Shown: positions 22,301 to 34,029 of the stretch, one piece after another | Numbering within the stretch: position 1 is the stretch's first letter | Layout of the letters: every line of letters starts with the position of its first letter | Assembly: GCA_907163375.1 (NCBI GenBank) | Contig: CAJQUW010004457.1 | Coordinates: 45,718-109,717, forward strand | Reading direction: 5' to 3' | Source of the DNA: Prostheceraeus crozeri | Lineage: Eukaryota; Platyhelminthes; Polycladida; Euryleptidae | DNA length: 64,000 nucleotides | Made by a program: the position numbers and the translations under genes | The notes under the pieces: generated by a model | Database searches by the model: none | Told to the model about the DNA's origin: nothing | Seen by the model: the letters and a program-made list of their open reading frames with translations, nothing else

Positions 22301-25170
22301 CATACAGTGTCTAACTTGCTGCAATTGGGCTCATCGAAAATGCAGTGTTGTGAAGGGAAGTCACTCCAAAGTAACTCCGAATTTCAAGTGACGAGAACAC
22401 TTGTTAGTACATCAAGAATTTGGAGGAACATAAACAGACACCGTGACCATTTAGATTCAAACTACAATTCACTTACGTAGCGTTGTAACATAACCAAGTA
22501 GGTTGGGCGTATATTTCATTGGGCATTTGACGATTTTCTTGGGTTGGAGTATGGCACTTGATTGTTCGGCTGAATATTTTCATTTCATTTGGAAAGAATG
22601 ACACTGAAATGTAAAAAGATTGTCGTGAGTAAGTTTGGTTGATCTTATCTGAGTTTAGTTTCAATACTGCGATATGTTCATAGAGTATCAAGGCAAATTA
22701 ATTGACAGCGAACAGATGAACAGAGTAGCATGTATCATATACAGGCAGTTAAAGTCATGAAATTCGTTTATCAGCATGGAAAATTGCACAAATTAATCTT
22801 GAAGTCTTGCAGGAATGTCAATGTACAGCTTTACTACACACGTGCAGTCTTAAACTGTGTACAGGAAACGGACAAAATATAGCAGAGCAATATCTCGCAA
22901 CTACGGGGCTAAAAACCCGTTTAAAATATCCCTTTAGACAGGCGGTTGATTCTCAATTAGAGCAGATAGCCCAAGCCCTCTGTCTCTATGGTACTGAAAA
23001 CAAAACGACCGGAGCGGCAAATGAGGACCTTGTTTCAGGTTTTCCAAGCCTCTAAGTATGAATTTTAAAAATAAAATTTGAATCAATTCACAGCTCTGAT
23101 ACCTTGCCTTGGAATTTCCTGGCTCCGATTCCCAAAAGAGGTGGGTCGTCAAGGGCAGAAAGATATACAAATGGGGCTTCAATCTTGGTTCAAATTTCAA
23201 ATAATGATCATCTTCGGAAATTTCTCTAACAAGCCGAACGAAAGTATAAAAGGAAAAAGGCGTGGAAACTTTAGAAAAAGAAAAGAAAAAATATGCAATC
23301 GTCGTATTCCTTATTTAACCAACGAGGTGGATAAAAAGGTTGAGGTGTTAAGACTTCTCAAAACACATGTCTCACCGATGGGGTGGAAGCCTTCGGAAGA
23401 ATGGCTTCCATCAAGGGAACGACCATCTTGTGCATCAAACTGGGTGAGTTATAAAACCTCCAAGCATACCAAAGATATTGGTTCAAAGAATTGTGTTTGA
23501 TATGTCATTTATAAAATGTACGTAGAGCTTGTTTTTCTCCGAAGCATAATAGTGGTGACAACAAAGTAAGTATATAAAGGAAGCATCGTCATTGTCGCGG
23601 CAATACCGCATATGGGCATTTTAGGGACGTCGGCAATATCACACATGTGCAATTTTAGCACATGTTCGATTTTTCCGATAAAAGTTATATTAATGCTTAC
23701 CCGGATCCTGTATCAAAATTTCAGCGATTATTACAACCACAGAATTAAATAATCTAATTCTATGATTATAACCTAAATCTTAAGAAAAGTCACTTAAAAG
23801 TTTGGCCCTGGAATGTTAGCAAGTAATATCTCACATGTGCATTCTTGGTTAATACCGCACATCTGCGAAAACAAAGTGTACTAACTTAATTGACTTTACT
23901 TCTTAACTTTCGCTCTTTTATTATCCCAGTATACTGTATCAATGTATCAGGCGAGTCATATGCACGTCACGTGTAGTGAATATATACGTGTAATAAATGA
24001 AAATGAATGTGCATTTATAAAATGAATGACACCCAATTGCAACCCCTTCTTGGGCTCAATTTGCATTTAAAATATCTTTTCGATAGTAGACGGATGATAA
24101 AAACCACATGCTAAGATGGTTTCCATTTTCAATAAGAATTGCAATCTACAGACAGTTTTTTGCTTCTCCTGAAAAGTTTGCAATTTGACACACACCAATG
24201 ACCTTGAATCACATATGAGATATTGTCGCGACAACAACGAGCAATCAAACACGATGAATCAAAGCATGATTTCTGGGGACATCTGTGATATTACTTTTTC
24301 GCCAGATCTATTAAGCAGTTTTATTTGATATCTCAATTGATAGAAGACGTGGACATGGGTTCTTTCTGTCAATTGATATTCACTTGCTCAGGAGGAATAG
24401 GAGATGAAGCTCAAAAATTTCCCAAAAGGTTAGCGATGAAGATCAATGAAAAGAAAGGAGAAAGATATAGCCAAATGATATGGTTCATTCGTTCGAGACT
24501 GAACTTCGATATTTTCAGAACCTGTATCATCTCACTAAAGGGAGGATGTGGGCGAACAACTAAGTAGGAGCTTTTATGGAGTTGGAGTACGAATACTGTG
24601 CTCTGACCTCTGAATAGGCATAATCACCATTTTTCTAGAAATGTTTGCCATATTTTTAACTGCTTTTTTACTTGATTGAATTTACACATCAACTGGTTAC
24701 TTGTACATGTATATATTTTATGTAATGTTATATTAATATAATCTTTAATGTCATTATTAGAAAAAAATTGATAACAGAGGAGTATTGAAATATTAAATGG
24801 AAGGAGCTGAATAGCTATGTCAAAACTTTGAAGCAGCGAAAAATTGCATAGTTATCCGTAGACATTTGGAAGACAAAACACAGATGAAGATCCATTTCTA
24901 TAGTTAGAATATTAGAGTTGATTTGAAGAGAAATTAGTTGATTCAATTAATCTATCTAAAATTTGTTTATCAATTATTTAGCTATTAATTATATTATTAT
25001 ATATTATTATATTATCTATTGTATTATAGATTTATTATATATTAATCAAATCAATTAAGCTTTTGAGGTTTATACATCACTTATATTTTTACGAACAAGT
25101 ACATTTAGATTACAAAAATCACAACAGCATAAGGTAAGAGTAGTCACGAAAGTCAGCGAAAGAAAAGTAA
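22301..25170. other. Spacer without recognisable gene
   Basis: AT-rich DNA with no supported gene. It includes repeated ACATGTGC/TACCGCA words at 23600-23870 and a TATTA-rich simple tract at 24960-25060. Confidence 0.45.
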
Positions 25171-25181
25171 GAGGCAAGTTG

Positions 25182-25616
25182 TCAATAAAATTCACTCGGG
25201 ATTCCAGCCGCATCATCGAAGCCTAGTCCGGTTCTCCATTTCCTGCGTGAACCTCTCATGCAGTGTCTTGTTGCCCTTATTAGTGCAAACATGATGCTTG
25301 TATGCACAAAGGAAGTTGTTGGTCGATTGCCCATGAAATGCTCCCATTTGGCATGAAGTTTATGGGACAGAGCCTTGAAGAAAGACTTGGCCTGAGTTCC
25401 ATGTAATCCTTCACAGGAGAGAATCACCGGGGTAAAATCACTTCTGCGGTGAGTACATGGATCTTTATATTTTACCTCCTTTCGTTTTTCAGCATTAGTT
25501 TGAGTGAATTGTTGTAGCATTGTTGTAGTGCGACCATCGTACGATTCGGCGGCAAGGTTGACAACCTGTATATCGAACAGCGCCGGAGTCTGTAGTGCCC
25601 ACACTCCTCCCACCAT
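25182..25616 (-). pseudogene. Restriction-like endonuclease domain of the element
   Basis: A 144-codon open piece. Together with residues just upstream (EEGLRANIMVGGVWALQTPA) it gives the PD-(D/E)xK-like layout seen in R2-type elements: E-x-L-x-A, then LFDIQVVN, then a lysine-rich KRKEVKY and FTPVILSCEGLHG. The end reads ATRHCMRGSRRKWR, which is highly typical of this family. The Asp of the first motif is Asn here (RAN for RAD), so even this open piece may lack activity. Confidence 0.78.
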
Positions 25617-25981
25617 GATGTTTGCCCGTAATCCTTCCTCTTCACTGTCGAGTTCCGCAGTCTCGGATCATTGGTTTTTTTTGGTGACATTTCGTTCTCC
25701 ATATGCCATTCCAGCTAAGTCTCTGATCAGACCTCTCATCTCATTATGCCGCTGAATTATCAGTCCTCCTTTTTTTTACAATTTAGCCCATGCTTTACGG
25801 AAAACATTTCACCGCATCCGTCACAAACGGCAGGGAGCTCACTTATTGAACGTCCATAACGAAACGCCAGAGCATCACGGAATTCAGTTCTTGAAAGGTC
25901 GAAATTGTGAATGCTCAAGTGTAGCATGTTCAGCCAATCGCTGTTCTTACTATTAATGCATCGACGGATAGAATTCGCTTG

Positions 25982-27502
25982 TTATCGTGGAGGAATTGTG
26001 CGAAGTTCTTCTACACTAGATTTTTTGTAAGCAAAGCGTGATATTCTCCTGTTTTGTCTGCATTCTTGAATCGTTTTATAATGACTAGATGCATCGAAAA
26101 GTTCATCAGGTTGTTTGATAGCATCAGACAGTACTTTCGTTGAGGCTCTCGAAGTTTCATAATTCAATTGGGGTTGCGCTACTGGATTCCAAAGGTTAAG
26201 ATCCGAGAAGCGCGTTGAGTTAGAAGTTAATTTTCTCTCAGCAGGAGAGATCGAAGTGCCGAATACTGCGGCTAAGGCTTTATTATGCAGTGCAGTTTCA
26301 AGGCTGTTGAATAAGGAAGATATCCCAGGAATAACATTTTGCGTGTATGTCCACTCATTCTGCATGGATTTCACCACCGCAGAAAGGGCTGCTTGGGGCT
26401 GTGAAATGGCAAGGTTAGTCATTACCTCAATGTTTTTCAGCCAAACGTTGATTTTTCTGTAATGTATTTTTTCTCTTTCTTCTGCACCCAATAAATCCTC
26501 CAAGGAATCTATTTCCAGTTGAAACACGTATTCCATATCTGTTGAATATTGTTCTTGCAACATCCATATATGCGGGAGAAACTATTATCACATTCTTTGA
26601 TGGTTCGGGATGATAACTATATTTAGGTCCAATATCCAATAGCTTATTGAGCCATTTGATTATATCATAAATTTGCCTGCAACCGATGAATCATCTGCAT
26701 TCCAGGTTTGTATGGTATTTTCGGTTCGTGAAGCTTGTATTAGTGGATAAATTGATATTGCGCAGAAAAGCATGGAGAGCGGATCACCGTGTATCACTCC
26801 TTCTTCACTAAAGATTAGATCATTCGTTCCTCTTATGACGAGAGGTGCAAAACCACGTTAAGTGTTGAATAGAAAGAGTTCCAGCGATTCCTGCTATTCT
26901 GTTCACCGAATTGAAGGCGTTTCTCGCGTCTATCAATAGAATTCCCCATCCGACAGAATCTGAACAATTCTCTTCGAAAAAATCCATCATGGCGTGCAGC
27001 CGTGCACAGAAGATTCGATGCCACCCTTTGCACCTGCACATAATTGTTCTTGGTTGCAAACAGTTAGAGCGTCATTCTTCGTTATGAAAGCCATTGCTCT
27101 GCATATGATTCTTCTTATTGTTTCCGGGCACTTATCCAAAGCGATAAGGTGGTTTGACATTAGTGCTCTTATCTGATCCCAAGACACCACGGAATTCGCA
27201 AGACGAGGTATAAGAGTTGAAACAGAATCACGAGGCCTTTCACTGTGTCTCCCAAACTTTAGTAGATTGTCCTTCCAACGAGTGTTGAATCACACCCTGA
27301 TGGTCCAGCAGAATCATGTAGACCTACTCGTGGCCTTTTCGACATGAGTTGCCGTGACATCTATGTCCTCGCGTAGCGGTAGTTCATCACATTGAATGAA
27401 AGATTCGCTAACAGGATTAGCTGCTCTCGGATGTTTCTCTCGCAGAGCTTCAATTACGTTCATAGTGGAATCTTTCAAAATGATATTGTCAGTGGGGTGC
27501 AA
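25982..27502 (-). pseudogene. Reverse transcriptase domain of the element
   Basis: In order on the minus strand: VIEALREKHPRAANP (27314-27502); LIALDKCPETIRRIICRAMA and NQEQLCAGAKGGIESSVHG (about 27000-27190); WGILLIDARNAFNSVNR, with the first catalytic Asp region (about 26885-26950); GVIHGDPLSML (about 26770-26800); NADDSSVAGKF, where the active site has ADD preceded by N instead of the usual Y (about 26680-26705); then GPKYSYHPEPSKNVII and the thumb region through 25982. At least five frame changes or stops break it. Confidence 0.82.
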
Positions 27503-28123
27503 TACCCTCCTTTCCCTCTGTTCAGCACAAAACGGACTGCACTTTTGACATTGCCCTCGAGCATTAATTGTGTGAATACTTTTGTAGTATGTTCCTGCTT
27601 TTTCTTCAATTCATTGCCACTGAGGCTATTTTTATTTCTACTTTTTCCTTTCCGATGATATTATCGTATCTTTCTGCTTCTTGAACCAATAATTCAAGAC
27701 GACGAGTAATCAAACATCTTATGTCATGACCTTTTGTCACATTGAAATCTTTATGTAATATGACTGAATTATGACAGAATCAAATGACATTCGTTCACTC
27801 CTATTTTTAAACGGATGAAGAAGAATTACCCAACAGAACAATTTCTCTGGTGAGATGGTCAACATAGAGCCTTCCCACACTACCAGGAAGTCGGTATTTC
27901 GGTCCGTTTAACATAGTTGCACAATGTCACAGTGTCATGAGCTCATCGGGTTCGGACCCTTTTTCGTCAAGGGCACCACCAAATTCTCTAAGCATAAGGT
28001 ACATCACGTCAATTGATTGAGGGACCTCAGTAGCTAGATATGCTCGATTTTGATTAGAGTCATTTTTCACGACATCTGTCGATTCACTGTGTTGGAAAGT
28101 TTTAGGCTATATCTTCACCTTGT

Positions 28124-28315
28124 TTATTCTTTGTCTATTTTAATGTCATTTTGATCTTCTCGGAATTTATCTATGATTTTTTCTTTTCGTCTTTTGCAGT
28201 AGTTTGTGTGTCGTTTCAAATCTCCCGTACTCTTTGTCTTCTTTTGACAGTCATCACAGATGAGATTGATAATCTGCCTCGCGGTTTGCTCTGTGTCTGT
28301 CAGTTCAGTATTCAT
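28124..28315 (-). pseudogene. C2H2-like finger segment of the element
   Basis: A 63-codon open piece with ICDDCQKKTKSTGDLKRHTN followed by YC. Two cysteines, then L, H and a final C give a C2HC-type finger with the usual DLKRH turn. It lies upstream of the reverse transcriptase, as expected for this class. Confidence 0.6.
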
Positions 28316-29639
28316 TGTTGTTATTGAACATGCTTTTCAATAATTCATTCTTGAAATTTTCTCCTTTCAAAATCACAAAGTGCAACAGCTATACGAATTG
28401 TTCAACCTATACGATATTTATACCGTGCCGTAGGCGAGGTTTATAACTACCATAGCTAGTCAATAAATGCAGGATTTACCTCAAAAGCTAGCTATAACGA
28501 TATTATCAACCGACACTTGACAACAAAGTAGCTGATATTGCATAATTTGATATAACTATCTGGATCAGTTGATATAAAGCAACATCAACCGTTTGATTTA
28601 GTGATAAAGATTATCTTTAATTCTTTTACAAAAATAGATTAACATCACGAACCAAGTAATAATAAAATGACACAAAAGTTATCACGAGGTAAAAAGAGGA
28701 GTAAAACAACTTGGTAAATTAGCAAGAAAAATTTTCAAAAAATACAGAGGTACGCTTTACGGAAGTTGTAATGGCCGTTGTGTTACATCGAACAATGGCG
28801 AGAGATATTCTTTGCCACAACGGCAACATGGAGGTTCGCACACTTTCCCCAATGCGAAGAGTAACACCGATGCGGAAGGCAACGTCGTCTAAGCTAGTTC
28901 CTAAAGCCGGAACTGGAACAGCATTCAACCAGAGCCGGAGAAAGGTGCACAGGCTCCTAATATGCGAGCTGGTGATGTTTGATCAGCATCTCTCAATGGC
29001 AGTACACTATGTTTTTGTATGACTATTGTCCAATGATTTTGGGATAATAGATCGTCTTCGGGTTGAATTTCACCATAATTATCACACCAGTCTTTCCTCA
29101 CACTGTTGACGAATGCAATATCGTTTTGCTCATCAGGAAGATTAGAAATAAGCACTTTTATTTTTAAAAGTTCTTTAAATACATTTTGACTGTATACTGC
29201 AAAGGTATCATCCGAGACAACTTGTTCATCTTCAATACTTGGAGCACGATTTCTGTTCTGATTGATTTGATTATCAAAAGTATTTGAATGCAGGCCATCT
29301 TTTTGGAAACGCTCTTTTTGTCTTTTAATAACTGTTGTTGTATTTTGTTTCTCATGGTTTCTGTCAGGAGCATTTAAAAACAATGAGAGGGAAACAAAAC
29401 AGTTTCCTCCAATCGCTGGGATTATTGTTGTCCAAAGCATTCTTCAATAGAGTTTCTAAAGCAAGACAGGCGCTAGTTCGAGCAGCTTTAGGCAAAGTTG
29501 GCTTTAGGAATGCGAAATATTATAGTTGGAATGACATTCGATCAAAAGCCCAAGCAGACTTTTGAGGCTTTGACTCGAATCAGACGGTAGATCACTCTGA
29601 ACACAATTGTTGTATGTACAGAAGGAACAATTCCAATTG

Positions 29640-29765
29640 TGCAGAGACTAAGAAACAGCGCGTGTCAAGCCAACACAAGTCAAATGAAAATAATTCGTGC
29701 ATTTAGAACATTTTCTGCCCATTTTACGGTTAACGAGGTTGCATTCATAACATGGACTATCTTCA
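29640..29765 (-). pseudogene. PHD finger of the non-LTR element
   Basis: Minus-strand reading gives CYECNLVNRKMGRKCSKCTN, then YFHLTCVG, then, after an in-frame stop, NWNCSFC. The pattern C-x2-C, C-x2-C, H-x2-C, W-x-C-x2-C is the C4HC3 signature of a PHD finger. It is the likely N-terminus of the element's protein, possibly for chromatin or nucleic-acid contact. Confidence 0.7.
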
Positions 29766-29770
29766 GTTGA

Positions 29771-30130
29771 ATGTTGTGTTATCCTATCGACAGACCTTAT
29801 TTTTAGAATCAGAAAGTTCAGCTAACTGATGAACAACATGGTCAATAGTTTCATCTGGTTTAAAAGTCATATCTTGATGCATCAATTTTATCTGTTGTAA
29901 CAGTCATTTGGCTTTTCGATCGTGTATGATTTACTCGCAATTTTGTTTGTTCTTTTGCTCTGATACTCGTAGCATGACTAACGGCCTTATTCGGGCATGT
30001 TGAACAACAGATTCTGTTTGATCTCAATTGATTGATGAAGATAAATTACATGTATGCTCTCTGTCTGAAATCATCCTATATATATTTCGATAATTCAATA
30101 ATCTTCAGTTTTTAAAATTTTTGTCTACTG
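29771..30130. other. Spacer without recognisable gene
   Basis: AT-rich DNA upstream of the non-LTR remnant. It may include its 5' untranslated part, but nothing marks the boundary. Confidence 0.4.
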
Positions 30131-30243
30131 GAGCGCGATATCACACAACCAGTGACATCAATTTTGATAATCGATATCACTAGCAATAATATATAATATG
30201 TAATAATGGCAGGTTGAATGAGAGGTTGTGTGATATCGCGCTC
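30131..30243. repeat. Perfect 20-bp inverted repeat
   Basis: GAGCGCGATATCACACAACC at 30131-30150 and its exact complement at 30224-30243, separated by 73 AT-rich bases. It could be the ends of a very small MITE or a cruciform. Confidence 0.85.
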
Positions 30244-31231
30244 AACTCTCTTTTGCCCTTCAAAAACACTTCCGCAAACTTCGACTCAGTCATCATAAAA
30301 TAAGATGAATTCAAAGCCGAATAGAAACTTTCTTTACAACTTATCTGGGTCAGCCAACACTTTGATTTGGATGTGTATAGCAGACGTCTTGACAACATAG
30401 ATATTGCAAGCTTAAAAATGACCTCGTTAGCGCCAAAAGATGTAAACAACTTTTCAATAACATTCAGAAACAGTAAATTATGCAATAATTTTGGAACATT
30501 ATGATTTCTCTAAAAGTCATCTCTAATCTCATCACTTCTAAAAGTGCACCGATTTCGACGTGCAGTACATCAAAAGAATGCTCAGAGAAAGCCCTTTCAC
30601 CTCGTGTTTGATTCATTGTCATGCTGACATGTTTTCACATCGAAAATTTGAAATTTCTAAAAGTGGCGATTTTCACATTTTGACCTCTGTCCACTCTAAA
30701 TAATGACGGATGCAGATGTATAGTGGCTCACTGAATAGCTGAGAACATAAGCTCTTGACTGGTGTATGGCTTGTCAATGTAAAATGAGACTGAATTGCAG
30801 GAGAATCGATAGAAGTTTGGCTCATTTTAGGTGGTCCGTTTTTATGATCAACTCAGTATTTGACCAATTTCCGTACTGATATTGCTAATTGTCAGATTAG
30901 AGATTCACATAGAACACTTCCCCAGGAGGCTGATAATCAATCTCTTTCAAAATATTATTACTATTTGCAACAACTTGTATTGCAATTTATTCATTACACC
31001 ACCTTTGAGCTGCAAATACTATTGCAATAGTATTGTCTAGGAGATAAAATGACATTACTGGGAAATAATAGTTCCATACTAGCGCTTAGCGACCAAATTA
31101 GTACGAGATCACAATTAATGTCGAGCCGCCTGCCATACAAATTGAATGTAACATGTTAATGATATCATGAGACGCTCATATTTCGGCATTCAACTATTTA
31201 GTCATCATAACACCACTCCTTTGTCTATATG
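30244..31231. other. Spacer without recognisable gene
   Basis: AT-rich. The only notable part, near 30950-31040, has TTGCAATA words and TTTCAAAATATTATT, which recur inverted near 33180-33300. Confidence 0.4.
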
Positions 31232-31239
31232 CATGACAC

Positions 31240-31979
31240 TAAGGTTTCCAATTTCGGGATCTCGGGATCGATGAGGATTTACGGGATTCTGAATCCCGGG
31301 ATTCGCCACCATTTCATAAGGTGACCGTACTTTTGTAAATTTTTATCTTATTCCTATTGAGCTTGGAGTTATTTTTGTGTGGATATGTGAATGCCAAATG
31401 CATTAATTTCTCATTTTCATTGATATTGCAAAAAAGCATACGACTATAGGTAATCTACAGTATAGGGTATTCAGTCAACTGGTCTGGAGATTAAGAAAGT
31501 GGTCAAACCATATATGAATAAGCGTGGTTTACCATAACATGTACCGGTATTATTAGTATAACATGTACCGGCTGGACAGATCATTTGGACAGATGGACAT
31601 GAAAATGAGAAAGCCACTTAGCTTCATCAATATTATGATTGTTATCATTAATGAGATCATTCCGCATGATCCAATAGGCCTACAAGTACATACTTTAGTA
31701 TACCCCGCATATAAAAACTGAAACATAAACTCATTGCCAAGTCATAGAAGTTCAGGCACGTGTCTGTCTCACAATAAAGTTATAAGCTGATTAAACAGTT
31801 CAAACATTTCAGAACTCCTCTGAGAGCACTCCATGACTCAGCCTGCACAAGCCTATAGGTACACCCGGTATATGACCCTGTGCTTTACAACAAATTCACT
31901 GAGCTTGTCAATCCCGGGATCGCAAAAGAAATCGGGATCAATTCCGGGATTAGAAAAAGTCGGGATTTTGAAAACCCTA
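31240..31979. mobile_element. Non-autonomous hAT-type element
   Basis: 740 bp flanked by a perfect 8-bp duplication, CATGACAC at 31232-31239 and 31980-31987. The ends are imperfect inverted repeats: TAAGGTTTCCAATTTCGGGA on the left against the inverse of ATTTTGAAAACCCTA on the right. Inside each end are several copies of TCCCGGGATT-like words, the usual subterminal repeats. No transposase is encoded. The 8-bp target and end sequence place it in the hAT superfamily. Confidence 0.9.
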
Positions 31980-32124
31980 CATGACACCCACTATGTCAGT
32001 TTTTGTTTAGTTAGGAGACGATGCAGCTGTGAACACGGCAGTGGATTGATTGAAATTGACATGTGATGACGCATTCCCCTTCGGAATCTTCTTTGTACAT
32101 TCTCATATACATATGGGAACTCAC

Positions 32125-32439
32125 CACTCATATCTCTGGAAGATTTTTCAGTAGTGCTGGCTTCTCTTGTTCTGATCGTCGTCAAGGAACTCTGCCTGTT
32201 AATTTGGAATGTCTGTTGTTCTTGAATTTCAATCGAAATTTCTGGGATATTCATACATTGTAAAATCTGTTGACATGGAAACTTATGTGTATATGTTCTA
32301 TAAAAAAGATCAGATTGTTCATGAGTGATAGCTGGCTTTATGCGAATATACTGTGTTAAGCAGTGTTCATCGGGGAGCCCGGGCGGAGTTGGCACTTGAA
32401 AAGAAGGCAAAGGTTTGAAGTATTGAAGTTGTGTGTACT
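32125..32439 (-). CDS. Candidate internal host exon
   Basis: Minus-strand exon-like frame of about 104 codons. It begins after a TTGCACAAG acceptor at 32440 and ends at a strong donor (G then GTGAGT, 32119-32124). The protein reads YTQLQYFKPLPSFQVPTPPG, then LPDEHCLTQYIRIKPAITHE and onwards, and is hydrophilic with no domain I recognise. An in-frame stop lies just before the acceptor, which fits an exon boundary. The acceptor has a weak pyrimidine tract. Confidence 0.35.
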
Positions 32440-32444
32440 CTTGT

Positions 32445-33307
32445 GCAAGTCACGAAAATGAGTTGCTGCCGGGGTCGGGTTAGAGCTTTAAGGCACAAGG
32501 GCATACTTTCGTGCCCGAAAATATGGTCCAAAACATTTGAGAAGCAGGCAGGCCAATGCTAAAAGGTGGCCTTGATAGTGCTGATATCGGATTGATATGT
32601 GACAGCAACTTTGAGTGGGCCCTAAGGCCCGACAGCAACGTCTAAAGTAAGCCTGTCAGTACGCTATTCAGATAAATATGCCTCTAAGACAAAACATGTA
32701 TAGGCCTAGCTACTATGAAATGTGGGTCCCCTATACCTATAACAAATAACTATTTATATTATTATTTATGTATTAAACAGCTTATTGTTTTATTACATAC
32801 GGTAGTAAGGCCTAACTAGTAATTCGCTCATGGTTACTATTTTTATGCCTACAAAATATATTAATTATGACCATACGTCGACTAGTAACAAATCCTCACA
32901 ATATGGACATTATATACATCCTTCAGTCGTAAACTTTATCCATGATATACGGATATCATCAACATAAAGTAGTAGTAGTCCAAATAATCATTTTACATGC
33001 ACTGATGTCTGACCGGTAAAACTTTATTATTTTTTTAGTATGGCTTATAAGTATAGACAGAAATACTCATAATAAAGACCACGCAAACATGCGGATATCG
33101 AATGCTGAGTTGTGTACATATGACCCTTGAACTGGTGCATTAGTAACGAAATGCATTAACTTTCAAAATAACGCTAACTGACATATTACAATATATTGAA
33201 ATATATTGCAATACATTTATTGCAAACAAAAAGTATTGTAAATGTATTGCTATTATATCTTGTCATCAACAATATTGCAATAATATTTTGAAAGGATCTG
33301 TTGATAA
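32445..33307. other. Spacer without recognisable gene
   Basis: AT-rich, including a run of ATTGCAATA words at 33180-33290 and a small GGCCCTAAGGCCC palindrome near 32617. Confidence 0.4.
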
Positions 33308-33490
33308 TTAACGTACTAAATAGACAACTGTAAACCACTCATTTATCTTCACGATTGATGTGGGCGGTATATGATAGTTTCCTATATTAATGCATGTGCC
33401 AACTTTTGCCCACTGAACATATTGTAATCCTTGTCTCGAATCTACAAATACTTCATTTTCTTGTTGATAACCAGTTGTGCATACATTCAT
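33308..33490 (-). CDS. Hypothetical small ORF
   Basis: 60 codons from an ATG that follows a stop directly: MNVCTTGYQQENEVFVDSRQ, then GLQYVQWAKVGTCINIGNYH. Composition looks protein-like, and AATAAA-like sequence follows on the minus strand. It may be a terminal exon of the same gene as neighbouring minus-strand candidates. No family recognised. Confidence 0.25.
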   Translation of the reverse strand: MNVCTTGYQQENEVFVDSRQGLQYVQWAKVGTCINIGNYHIPPTSIVKINEWFTVVYLVR

Positions 33491-33798
33491 TGATCAGTTT
33501 TAGATTTCGATTCATGAATGGATGTTAGAAATATGATGGGCACTACCTACGTAACATATAATTTCTGTCCTAATTTCTCTTCTCTAATTATGAAAGCACT
33601 CCATGTGCAATTACAAGATTTTTTTATTGACATCCTAACATCTCATTTTATCTTGTACCAGACTATCGCCTTGTGTTTTTGCTCTAATATCGATAATACT
33701 GGTTGATGATCCGTGTTGAGATAAAAATTTCTGAAGAAATTGTCAAATTCTGAATTGCGATTACTAAAATATCGATACGTCACTTAAATGGTTGATTT

Positions 33799-34029
33799 TT
33801 ATTTAGTGATCGGTCTGATGCAAATAAAAATAATGATGAATGATGCTCCTGCCTTCAGCTGCAAATACTTTGTATTATTTGCATTTGAATATATTGAGCA
33901 ATCAATACAACAACATAAACGTCGAGTTATTTGTGTGGGAACATCTCGTTTAATTCTCATGATGACGGTGGAATTTCCAACAGCTGGTGTATGCTGTGTG
34001 AATTTACACATCACCAAAATAAAAGCATA
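33799..34029 (-). CDS. Candidate terminal host exon
   Basis: Minus-strand frame of 76 codons opening after an acceptor-like CCAACCCAG at 34030. It reads YAFILVMCKFTQHTPAVGNS, then TVIMRIKRDVPTQITRRLCC, then CIDCSIYSNANNTKYLQLKA and GASFIIIF. The stop overlaps an AATAAA. The alternation of hydrophobic strands with a 'YLQLKAG' turn recalls the C-terminal part of TNF/C1q-like jelly-roll domains. That is only a resemblance by eye. Confidence 0.3.
   Translation of the reverse strand, partial: YAFILVMCKFTQHTPAVGNSTVIMRIKRDVPTQITRRLCCCIDCSIYSNANNTKYLQLKAGASFIIIFICIRPITK

Larger units (their letters stand above)
25182..29770 (-). mobile_element. PHD-finger, RLE-type non-LTR retrotransposon, decayed
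   Basis: About 4.6 kb on the minus strand, with homology in the right order but scattered over all frames. In order it shows a PHD finger, a conserved helical region (KAARTSACLALETLLKNAL), a C2H2-like finger (CDDCQKKTKSTGDLKRHTNYC without its last residues), reverse transcriptase motifs, and a C-terminal restriction-like endonuclease domain. The kind is common in aquatic invertebrate genomes and related by its endonuclease to R2/NeSL/Utopia-type elements. No target duplication or defined 3' end was found. Many stops and shifts make it old. Confidence 0.8.
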
